From: Flavobacteriales bacterium
Lineage (GTDB): Bacteria > Bacteroidota > Bacteroidia > Flavobacteriales_D > Parvicellaceae
DNA length: 5,034 bases
Assembly: GCA_027047735.1 (NCBI GenBank)
Contig: JALTUD010000451.1
Coordinates: forward strand, 1 to 5,034
Reading direction: 5' to 3'
Position 1 is the stretch's first letter, and every line of letters starts with the position of its first letter. The notes beneath the pieces were generated by a model. It was not told where the DNA came from, searched no databases, and saw nothing but the letters and a program-made list of their open reading frames with translations. The translations under genes were made by a program, and so were the position numbers. This document shows, piece by piece, positions 1 to 4,894 of the stretch.

Positions 1-2
1 CT

Positions 3-128
3 TATGTAAGAAACTTTAAGTATAATCCAATGGAGTACTATGATTTGAGTATCGTTTACATAAAACCTTTAACAAAGGAAGAGGTGCTTGAACAACAAAA
101 GAGAGATAATTTTCAAGAAGGGTTGTAG
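3..128 (+). CDS. C-terminal fragment of an unidentified protein (5' end outside the window)
   Basis: An open frame enters from the left edge and ends at TAG (126-128), giving 41 residues that end in ...QKRDNFQEGL. The codons look like real coding sequence: the protein is rich in K, E, Y and N, like the neighbouring genes, and contains PMEYYDLSIVYIKPLTKEEV, which could be a strand followed by a charged helical tail. I do not recognise the family from this tail. The gene is convergent with the deoxynucleoside kinase gene: its stop lies 5 bases from the kinase stop, and I see no convincing terminator between them. It could be a chance open frame, but the tight tail-to-tail packing and absence of any other candidate favour a real gene end. 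Confidence 0.55.
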   Translation, partial: YVRNFKYNPMEYYDLSIVYIKPLTKEEVLEQQKRDNFQEGL

Positions 129-133
129 TTTTG

Positions 134-772
134 TTATACCTTTTCGAGATTCAACTCAATTTTACGAACTCTGTTTTCGTAGTTGGTATTTAATACTTCT
201 TTAAAACGTTTTAGTAGTTTTTCTTTTTGATTCAGGTCTATTTCTTCTGCGTCAACCATTAGTACGGGATAATCCTGTTGTTGCTTTAGAAAATCTGTGT
301 AGGCATCCTCTACTTTTTGAAGGTATTCATGTGATATTCCGGTTTCGTATTCTCGTCCTCTTTGTAATATGTTTTCTTTAAGTTTTGAAACCGGACGATT
401 CAAATAAATCATTAGATCGGGTTGGGGTAATGTTTTGTAAAGAGAATATACCAATTGTTCGACTAATAGATAATCTGCTTTTTCTAAGTTCATTTTTGAA
501 AAAATCAAACTTTTGGTTGGTGTGTAATCGCTGATGATTAAGTCGTGTTTGTCCTTGTGAAACAGGAATAACTGTTTACTTCTGTCTAAAATAAATTGGA
601 CTTCGGCATGTAATATAAAATCTTTGTTTTTATAAAATTCTTTTAGGAAATCATTTTCTTCAAATTCTTCCAATAATAAAGAGGTGTTGAAGCTCTTTGA
701 AAGAAAAGTAGCTAAGGTTGTCTTGCCTGCACCTATATTACCTTCTATTATGATATGTTTATATTTTAACAT
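134..772 (-). CDS. Deoxynucleoside kinase (dNK/dGK/dCK-like family)
   Basis: This 212-residue P-loop kinase probably transfers phosphate from ATP (or another NTP) to the 5'-OH of a deoxynucleoside, in cytoplasmic nucleotide salvage. The Walker A loop GNIGAGKT is at residues 11-18, right after the first beta strand, which supports the ATG start at 772. An acidic pair at 35-36 sits where the family has its catalytic Glu. VQF (58-60) matches the base-contacting Gln region, LNRP is at 124-127, and the arginine-rich LID reads QRGREYE (137-143), followed by the family's typical I...YL..V...Y spacing. The usual ERS/DRS motif after the third strand appears as SDY (81-83), so substrate choice cannot be read from it. 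The length is normal for the family. Its start lies inside the 3' end of folK (14-base overlap), so the two are probably cotranscribed and translationally coupled. Which deoxynucleoside it prefers is unknown. Confidence 0.9.
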   Translation of the reverse strand: MLKYKHIIIEGNIGAGKTTLATFLSKSFNTSLLLEEFEENDFLKEFYKNKDFILHAEVQFILDRSKQLFLFHKDKHDLIISDYTPTKSLIFSKMNLEKADYLLVEQLVYSLYKTLPQPDLMIYLNRPVSKLKENILQRGREYETGISHEYLQKVEDAYTDFLKQQQDYPVLMVDAEEIDLNQKEKLLKRFKEVLNTNYENRVRKIELNLEKV

Positions 773-1256
773 TTGTTTTTACTACTTTTTCGGGATTAGA
801 ATGAAGAATGTCTAATAATTCCTTTGTGGTTTTCTGTTGGGATGGCACTTTGATGTTTGGTGCTATTTCAGCTACGGGAAGTAGGCAAAATTTTCTTTCA
901 GCCATTCTGGGATGTGGTACTGTTAATCGTTTTGTTTGTATGCTGTTTTCTTCGATTAATATAATGTCTATATCTATGGGGCGGTCGGTGTAACGAACAG
1001 AAGGGGTTCGTTCTCGGCCTAATATGGTTTCTACACGTAGGCATGTGTCTAATAGTTCTAACGGAGGCATAAAAAACTCAACTTCAATAGCAAGGTTCAA
1101 GTAGGGGTTTGAGGATTCGTATCCGATGGCTCCACTTTCGTAAACGCTTGATTGTTTTCTTTTTTTTATTTTGTTTTTTTCGAGCAATTCTATTGCATTT
1201 CGTAGATGTTGAATACGGTTTCCTAAATTACTGCCTAACAATAAAATTGCTCTCAT
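759..1256 (-). CDS. folK: 2-amino-4-hydroxy-6-hydroxymethyldihydropteridine pyrophosphokinase (HPPK)
   Basis: FolK transfers pyrophosphate from ATP to 6-hydroxymethyl-7,8-dihydropterin, the step before dihydropteroate synthase in folate biosynthesis; it acts in the cytoplasm. From the ATG at 1256 the protein has 165 residues, a normal length. It shows the N-terminal LLLGSNLGNR (5-14), PYLNLAIEVE (51-60) with the pterin-side Asn, and the signature DRPIDIDII (91-99), in which D95 and D97 match the Mg-binding aspartates of the family. The ATP-side VPHPRMAERKFCLLPVAEIAP stretch runs from 113 to 133. A TTG two codons upstream (1262) could extend it by two residues, but the ATG immediately before RAILLLGSN fits the family better. 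It is first in a two-gene unit with the deoxynucleoside kinase gene, which it overlaps by 14 bases. A perfect TAnnTTTG box lies about 48 bases upstream of the ATG. Confidence 0.95.
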   Translation of the reverse strand: MRAILLLGSNLGNRIQHLRNAIELLEKNKIKKRKQSSVYESGAIGYESSNPYLNLAIEVEFFMPPLELLDTCLRVETILGRERTPSVRYTDRPIDIDIILIEENSIQTKRLTVPHPRMAERKFCLLPVAEIAPNIKVPSQQKTTKELLDILHSNPEKVVKTNVKI

Positions 1257-1303
1257 GCTCAAAGTGTTGGTCTTTTATTTCTCTTAAAATGGTAAGCGTA
1301 TTG

Positions 1304-1311
1304 CAAAATTA
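1304..1311 (-). promoter_or_regulatory. Probable -7 promoter element for folK-dNK
   Basis: On the minus strand this reads TAATTTTG, an exact match to the Bacteroidota -7 consensus TAnnTTTG. It would start transcription roughly 40 bases before the folK ATG. I do not see a TTG -33 element at the expected 17-23 base spacing: one TTG is only 6 bases upstream and the next is 31 bases away. The assignment rests on the -7 box and its position. Confidence 0.45.
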
Positions 1312-1390
1312 CATTTTCAACTTCTATTGAGTGGAGATTTATCAAAAAGAAATTAGTTTTTGGAGCATTTTGAAAATATCTGTTTTTATT

Positions 1391-1438
1391 TATCTTCTAA
1401 GAAAAATAAAATCCATTTTCTTCGCACTTACCTGACTC
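1391..1438. repeat. Conserved flank of the GCGTTAGGGATAG repeat, copy 1
   Basis: These 48 bases match the same-length stretch 4910-4957 without gaps. Taken together with the first 15 bases of the repeat core, 52 of 63 positions are identical (1391-1453 against 4910-4972). The best-kept part is TCCATTTTCTT.GCACTTA. The flank is outside any gene and lies between the folK promoter region and the structured core. It may be part of the mobile or amplified unit rather than unique sequence. Confidence 0.6.
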
Positions 1439-1576
1439 GCGTTAGGGATAGAAACGGCATCCTTTTGCCCTCCCTCCTTTTGGAGGGCAAAAGATATAGT
1501 GGATAGCCCGACCCTAAAAACAAAAAAGAGCGTTTCCTGAAAGGATATGCTCTTTTTTGTTTTTAGGGGAACGCCC
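1439..1576 (-). repeat. Structured intergenic repeat element, complete copy (possible non-coding RNA)
   Basis: Read on the minus strand the element runs 5'-GGGCGTTCCCC, hairpin A, GGGTCGGGCTATCC, hairpin B, GGATGCCGTTTCTATCCC, TAACGC-3'. GCGTT and AACGC at the two ends (1439-1443 and 1570-1574) can pair, closing both hairpins into a two-armed fold. Hairpin A (arms 1512-1531 and 1549-1568) is a perfect 20-base-pair stem with a 17-base loop. Hairpin B (arms 1462-1473 and 1482-1493) is a perfect 12-base-pair stem with an 8-base loop. A second copy at 4958 onward has the same GCGTTAGGGATAGAA start and a hairpin in the same place with a different stem sequence. The element begins 11 bases after the scoB stop, so in that orientation it lies in the scoB 3' untranslated region. 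Which strand, if either, is the functional RNA is not shown. From memory, elements of this form are frequent in Bacteroidota; the Rfam family Flavo-1 is one candidate I cannot test. Confidence 0.65.
1512..1568 (-). terminator. Probable terminator of scoA-scoB (hairpin A of the repeat element)
   Basis: A perfect 20-base-pair inverted repeat (1512-1531 with 1549-1568) lies 20 bases downstream of the scoB stop. Its GC-containing base AGAGC/GCTCT is followed by T-rich sequence within the 3' arm (TTTTTTGTTTTT). It is symmetrical enough to work from either strand. It is also embedded in the structured repeat, so its primary role may be structural, with termination of the scoAB transcript as a side effect. 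Confidence 0.55.
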
Positions 1577-1587
1577 AAAAGCTCGAG

Positions 1588-2244
1588 TTAAAACTTCATT
1601 TCAGGAATTTCTCCTTCGATGATTAGTTTGCCTTCTGTTGCTTTTTGTATTTCTTCTACGCTAACGCCTGGTGCTCTTTCGATTAGTTTAAATCCGCCTT
1701 CAGGAAGGACTTCTAATACAGCCAAATTCGTAACTATTTTTTTGACGCAATTTACTCCTGTTAGAGGCAGGGTACATTTTTTTAACAGTTTGCTTTCTCC
1801 TCTTTTGTTGGTGTGCATCATGGCTACGATGATGTTATCTGCACTGGCTACTAAATCCATCGCTCCGCCCATTCCTTTGACCATTTTACCGGGGATTTTC
1901 CAATTGGCTATGTCGCCGTTTTCTGCGACTTCCATTGCTCCGAGAACGGTTAATTGGACGTGTTGTCCTCTTATCATGGCAAAACTGGTTGCCGAATCAA
2001 AGAAAGAAGCTCCGGGAAGGGCTGTAATGGTTTGCTTTCCGGCGTTGATTAGGTCGGCATCGACTTCGTCTTCGGTAGGGAAGGGACCCATGCCTAATAT
2101 TCCGTTTTCGGATTGAAATTCCACTTCGATTCCTTCGGGTATATAATTGGCTACCAAGGTGGGGATTCCTATGCCTAAGTTGACGTACCAACCGTCTTGT
2201 AGTTCTTGTGCTATGCGTTGTGCTATTTGTTCTTTTGTCAACAT
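1588..2244 (-). CDS. scoB: 3-oxoacid CoA-transferase, subunit B (beta)
   Basis: This is the catalytic subunit of a class I CoA-transferase that moves CoA between succinyl-CoA and acetoacetate (or a related 3-oxo acid). It works in the cytoplasm as a complex with the subunit encoded by the gene just upstream. The 218-residue length is typical. SENG at 45-48 carries E46, the expected active-site glutamate that forms the glutamyl-CoA thioester. Other family landmarks are VNLGIGIPTLVANY (21-34), GAMEVAENGDIANWKIPG (102-119) and GMGGAMDLV (124-132). The ATG at 2244 gives the usual MLTKEQIAQRIA start. It follows scoA after a 10-base gap, with AAAGGA as a weak ribosome-binding site inside the end of scoA. 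Acetate/acetoacetate transferases (AtoA) are close relatives, so the exact substrate pair is inferred from family resemblance. Confidence 0.93.
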   Translation of the reverse strand: MLTKEQIAQRIAQELQDGWYVNLGIGIPTLVANYIPEGIEVEFQSENGILGMGPFPTEDEVDADLINAGKQTITALPGASFFDSATSFAMIRGQHVQLTVLGAMEVAENGDIANWKIPGKMVKGMGGAMDLVASADNIIVAMMHTNKRGESKLLKKCTLPLTGVNCVKKIVTNLAVLEVLPEGGFKLIERAPGVSVEEIQKATEGKLIIEGEIPEMKF

Positions 2245-2254
2245 TTCGTATGTT

Positions 2255-2950
2255 TTAATCCTTTCTTATGGTTTTCTTTTCAATTCTTTTTTCGTAATCT
2301 TTTCCTTGGAAAATTCGTTGTACGAATATACCCGGTGTGTGTATTTCGTTGGGGTCGAGCTCACCTGCTGGTACTAACTCTTCTACTTCTGCAATGGTGA
2401 TTTTTCCTGCCATTGCCATAAGTGGATTGAAATTTCTTGCGGTTGCTTTATAGATTAGGTTTCCTTCGGTGTCTCCTTTCCATGCTTTTACGATGGCGAA
2501 ATCGGCCGTTAAGGCTGTTTCTAAAATGTGTGGCTTGCCGTTAAATTCTCGTACTTCTTTGCCTTCTGCTACTTCTGTTCCGTAGCCTGCCGGTGTAAAG
2601 AAAGCGGGGATTCCTGCTCCTCCTGCACGGCATCGTTCTGCTAAACTTCCTTGTGGTATTAAATCTACTTCTAATTCTCCGCTTAACATTTGGCGTTCGA
2701 ACTCGTCGTTTTCTCCTACGTATGAGGAAACCATTTTTTTGATTTGATGTTTTTTTAACAATAATCCCAATCCGAAATCGTCCACTCCTGCATTATTGGA
2801 AATGCAGGTTAGTCCGGTAACTTCTTTTTCGACCAATTCGGCTATACTGTTTTCCGGAATACCGCATAGTCCGAATCCTCCGAGCATAATGGTCATTCCG
2901 TCTTGAATGTCTTTACACGCTTCGTGTGCGTCTTTTACAACCTTGTTCAT
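2255..2950 (-). CDS. scoA: 3-oxoacid CoA-transferase, subunit A (alpha)
   Basis: This is the partner subunit of ScoB in succinyl-CoA:3-oxoacid CoA transfer, used to activate or consume acetoacetate. From the ATG at 2950 it has 231 residues, the usual size, and begins MNKVVKDAHEACKDIQDG as relatives do. Landmarks are the CoA-binding GGFGLCGIPE (24-33), SNNAG (51-55), SSYVGEN (75-81), and QGSLAERCRAGGAGIPAFFT (100-119). An in-frame ATG at 3007 would add 19 residues (a basic MNQFTRKKLSLGSKK... stretch) with no family counterpart. That longer start lies only 16 bases from the palindrome that probably terminates degP, and it is upstream of the best -7 box at 2975-2982, so I prefer 2950. scoB follows after 10 bases and the two surely form an operon. 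Confidence 0.92.
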   Translation of the reverse strand: MNKVVKDAHEACKDIQDGMTIMLGGFGLCGIPENSIAELVEKEVTGLTCISNNAGVDDFGLGLLLKKHQIKKMVSSYVGENDEFERQMLSGELEVDLIPQGSLAERCRAGGAGIPAFFTPAGYGTEVAEGKEVREFNGKPHILETALTADFAIVKAWKGDTEGNLIYKATARNFNPLMAMAGKITIAEVEELVPAGELDPNEIHTPGIFVQRIFQGKDYEKRIEKKTIRKD

Positions 2951-2974
2951 AATGTGTCTATCTTTTTTACTCCC

Positions 2975-2982
2975 TAAAGATA
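2975..2982 (-). promoter_or_regulatory. Possible -7 promoter element for scoA-scoB
   Basis: The minus strand reads TATCTTTA, matching five of the six fixed positions of TAnnTTTG, 24 bases before the preferred scoA ATG. No TTG -33 element is visible upstream. A promoter is expected here because the degP terminator lies immediately upstream and only about 70 bases separate it from the preferred start. Confidence 0.3.
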
Positions 2983-3023
2983 GCTTTTTTCTTGTAAATT
3001 GATTCATTATTTTTTAAAAAAGG

Positions 3024-3055
3024 AAGAGGTGTACTAAACGTTTAGTACACCTCTT
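3024..3055 (-). terminator. Perfect 32-base palindrome, probable degP terminator
   Basis: Arms 3024-3039 and 3040-3055 are exact reverse complements (AAGAGGTGTACTAAAC and its complement), meeting at ACGT. As RNA it would fold with a small loop at the centre. On the minus strand it starts 24 bases after the degP stop and is followed by CCTTTTTT, the usual layout of an intrinsic terminator. The plus strand continues with TATTT, so two-way activity is possible but unneeded. Such symmetry would also suit a dimeric DNA-binding protein at the scoA promoter, but termination is the simpler reading. Confidence 0.75.
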
Positions 3056-3078
3056 TATTTAACACTATGAAAACAGAA

Positions 3079-4539
3079 TTATAAACCAAAACCTACATAT
3101 CCTTTCATTCCGTTTGGATAAACTCCTTCTACTAAAACGCCTCCTTTTTTGTTTTTGAAAAATTCGACTACTTCTTTCGGTGTATAAACCGGCTTTTTGT
3201 TTAAGTGTGTGATTACAAAGCCTTTGGTGATTCCTGCACTTCGTAATTTACCTGCTTGCAACTTATCTATTTTTACACCGTTTTTGATTCTCAGTGCTCT
3301 TAATTCTTGGTTGTTTAAAGGTTTGAAATCTGCACCTAAAATACTGAATTTGTTTAGTTCTTCTTTGCTTACTAAATTTGTTTTTCCTTCGCGGTTTCTG
3401 AGTTTAACGGTGATTATTTTTTCTTCTCCGTTTCTTCGTATTGTTAAATTTACTTTGTCTCCGGGTCTGAATTTACCGATTTGTTCTTGTAATTGCGGAA
3501 CATCGTTTACTTCAACATTGCCCACCTTTAGAATAACGTCTTCTACCTCTATTCCTGCTTCTTGTGCGGCTCCATCGTTAGCTAAGGCACTAACGAGAAC
3601 TCCTTTTAAATCTTTTAGTCCGAGTTCATCTGCGATTTGTTGATTGATATCGGCTATTGCTACCCCGATATAAGCTCTTTGAACGACTCCATACGCTAAT
3701 AAATCTTCGGTTACTTTTCTTGCTATATTGGAAGGAACGGCAAATGAGTATCCTGAATACGAACCTGTTTTTGAAGCAATTGCGGTATTGATGCCAACCA
3801 ATTCTCCGTTTGTATTTACCAAAGCTCCACCACTGTTACCGGGGTTAACCGCGGCATCGGTTTGTATAAAGGATTCTAAAGGAAATACATCTTTACTTCT
3901 TTTTAGCAAGTTGATGTTTCTTGCTTTGGCACTTACGATTCCCGCTGTAACCGTTGAGGTTAAATCAAAAGGGTTTCCGACAGCCAAAACCCACTCGCCG
4001 ATTTTGACGTCATCGGAATTGGCAAATTCCGAGTATGGTAAATCATCTTCATCGATTTTTATTAAGGCTAAATCGGTGCCGGGATCGGTTCCTATGATTG
4101 TAGCGTCATATACGTGTCCGTCGTTTGTGGAAACGCTTACTTTGTCTGCTCCTTTTATAACGTGATTATTGGTTACGATATATCCATCGGCTGAAATGAT
4201 AACTCCCGAACCTGTTGCAATCATTGGTCGTACACCTCTGCTTCCATGTGCTCCCCAAAAATAGTCGAGATAAGGGTCTCTTGTGTATTTTTGGTTGTGT
4301 ATAGATTTAATATGCACTACGGAATTGACTGTTTTTTCTGCGGCGTAAGTAAAATCTTTTGTGTTTACGGGGGTTAATCCTCCGTTGTAAGCTACTTGAA
4401 CCGGTTTTGCTGATGGTTGAGTAACGACTTCTTTTTGTATTTCTATGATTTTTTCTTTAGGAGAGCTGAAATAGAAAAACATTCCAAAACTTAATGCTCC
4501 TCCGACAGCTCCCGCTACTATTGTTTTTACTGTTTTCAT
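3079..4539 (-). CDS. degP: DegP/HtrA-family periplasmic serine endoprotease with two PDZ domains
   Basis: This envelope protease/chaperone cleaves misfolded periplasmic and outer-membrane proteins. The 486-residue protein starts with a short hydrophobic segment (about residues 7-24, following MKTVK), which serves as a signal peptide or uncleaved membrane anchor and would place the rest in the periplasm. The trypsin-like domain spans about 60-280 with the full catalytic triad: H126 in TNNHV, D156 in GTDLALI and S236 in NPGNSGGAL. YSGYSFAVP (261-269) is the substrate-pocket strand. PDZ1 covers about 285-380 with YIGVAI (290-295) as its binding loop. PDZ2 covers about 397-486, is more divergent, and ends EGVYPNGMKGYVGFGL, as I recall for Bacteroidota homologues. 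The loop between the anchor and the protease core is short. AAAAAAGAG 5-13 bases before the ATG may serve as the ribosome-binding site. The gene is probably transcribed alone, ending at the palindrome at 3024-3055. DegQ or DegS-like roles cannot be excluded, but two PDZ domains favour DegP/DegQ. Confidence 0.94.
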   Translation of the reverse strand: MKTVKTIVAGAVGGALSFGMFFYFSSPKEKIIEIQKEVVTQPSAKPVQVAYNGGLTPVNTKDFTYAAEKTVNSVVHIKSIHNQKYTRDPYLDYFWGAHGSRGVRPMIATGSGVIISADGYIVTNNHVIKGADKVSVSTNDGHVYDATIIGTDPGTDLALIKIDEDDLPYSEFANSDDVKIGEWVLAVGNPFDLTSTVTAGIVSAKARNINLLKRSKDVFPLESFIQTDAAVNPGNSGGALVNTNGELVGINTAIASKTGSYSGYSFAVPSNIARKVTEDLLAYGVVQRAYIGVAIADINQQIADELGLKDLKGVLVSALANDGAAQEAGIEVEDVILKVGNVEVNDVPQLQEQIGKFRPGDKVNLTIRRNGEEKIITVKLRNREGKTNLVSKEELNKFSILGADFKPLNNQELRALRIKNGVKIDKLQAGKLRSAGITKGFVITHLNKKPVYTPKEVVEFFKNKKGGVLVEGVYPNGMKGYVGFGL

Positions 4540-4660
4540 AATTCTCTTTTTTATGTTTTTGTTTTCTTAGAACGGGTGTTAAGGTGTTAAGTTACATATA
4601 GTTGTGTTAAAAAAAGTTAAACACAAAGTAATTAATGCCTGTTTGTTTTGGATTGAAGTT
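4540..4660 (-). promoter_or_regulatory. degP upstream region with tandem GGTGTTAA repeats
   Basis: On the plus strand GGTGTTAA occurs twice in exact tandem (4575-4582 and 4583-4590). A third GTGTTAA is at 4604-4610 and an inverted-looking GTTAAACAC follows at 4616-4624. On the minus strand these are TTAACACC blocks about 35-65 bases before the degP ATG, where a promoter or operator would be. I find no exact TAnnTTTG box. The nearest is TTACTTTG (4624-4631, minus strand), with one fixed position different and about 85 bases from the ATG. A stress-responsive operator is a guess from the gene's role. Confidence 0.35.
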
Positions 4661-4677
4661 TTTAAGGTACATTATTT

Positions 4678-4708
4678 CAATAAAAAGGGGGCTTTTATTG
4701 GTTTTTCT
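4678..4708 (+). terminator. Possible plus-strand terminator without an obvious gene
   Basis: CAATAAAA (4678-4685) pairs with TTTTATTG (4693-4700) around the loop AGGGGGC, and GTTTTTCTT follows on the plus strand. The stem is AT-rich and so weak. No plus-strand gene lies upstream in the window, so the transcript it would end would be short and non-coding, or antisense upstream of degP. Confidence 0.3.
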
Positions 4709-4795
4709 TGTAGATTTGCCGGCTGATGCTTTTTTGATGAAAAAAGTAGTAGTGGTAATTGAATTTGATTACTAATATTTTTTTCAATTTCGCTT

Positions 4796-4819
4796 GCGTT
4801 AGGGATTTGTATTCCTAAC
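4796..4819. repeat. Short REP-like palindrome starting GCGTTAGGGAT
   Basis: GTTAGGGA (4798-4805) pairs with TTCCTAAC (4812-4819), with one G-T wobble, around a 6-base loop. Its first 11 bases, GCGTTAGGGAT, are the same as the start of the structured repeat cores at 1439 and 4958, but the sequence after that differs. It is either a separate short palindromic repeat or a worn remnant of the same element. It sits in the gene-free region upstream of degP. Confidence 0.4.
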
Positions 4820-4894
4820 ACAGTTAATCTAAGCTAAATAAAATGTTTTTAGTACCCTTATACTTCTTCATATTTTATTTCCATACCAGGGCTA
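4820..4894. other. Intergenic stretch with no recognisable feature
   Basis: This AT-rich spacer between the short palindrome and the second repeat copy has no open frame of useful length, no strong hairpin and no promoter box I would defend. Together with 4540-4819 and 4895-5034 it makes up the 495 gene-free bases upstream of degP. Confidence 0.5.

Noticed and set aside
1391..1576. A CRISPR array, because of the repeated GCGTTAGGGATAG blocks
   Set aside because: The copies are about 3.5 kb apart, there are no regularly spaced direct repeats with spacers, and there are no cas genes.
1390..1578. A 62-codon minus-strand open frame in the folK-scoB gap
   Set aside because: It lies almost wholly within the structured repeat and its flank, its codons simply follow the hairpin arms, and it has no family resemblance or ribosome-binding site.
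1619..2116. A 165-codon plus-strand open frame opposite scoB
   Set aside because: It is the antisense shadow of a well-supported CoA-transferase gene; its composition is what the reverse strand of that gene would give.
3197..4165. Two plus-strand open frames (148 and 145 codons) opposite degP
   Set aside because: Both are antisense to conserved protease and PDZ coding sequence, Ser/Pro/Thr-rich as shadow frames are, and match no known domain.
4729..4746. CTTTTTT-GATG-AAAAAAG hairpin
   Set aside because: The stem is almost all A-T and no T run follows on the strand where it would end a transcript, so it is most likely a homopolymer coincidence.
4737..4775. A tiny plus-strand frame, MKKVVVVIEFDY
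   Set aside because: Twelve codons with no clear ribosome-binding site and no homologue I know; AT-rich DNA makes such frames by chance.
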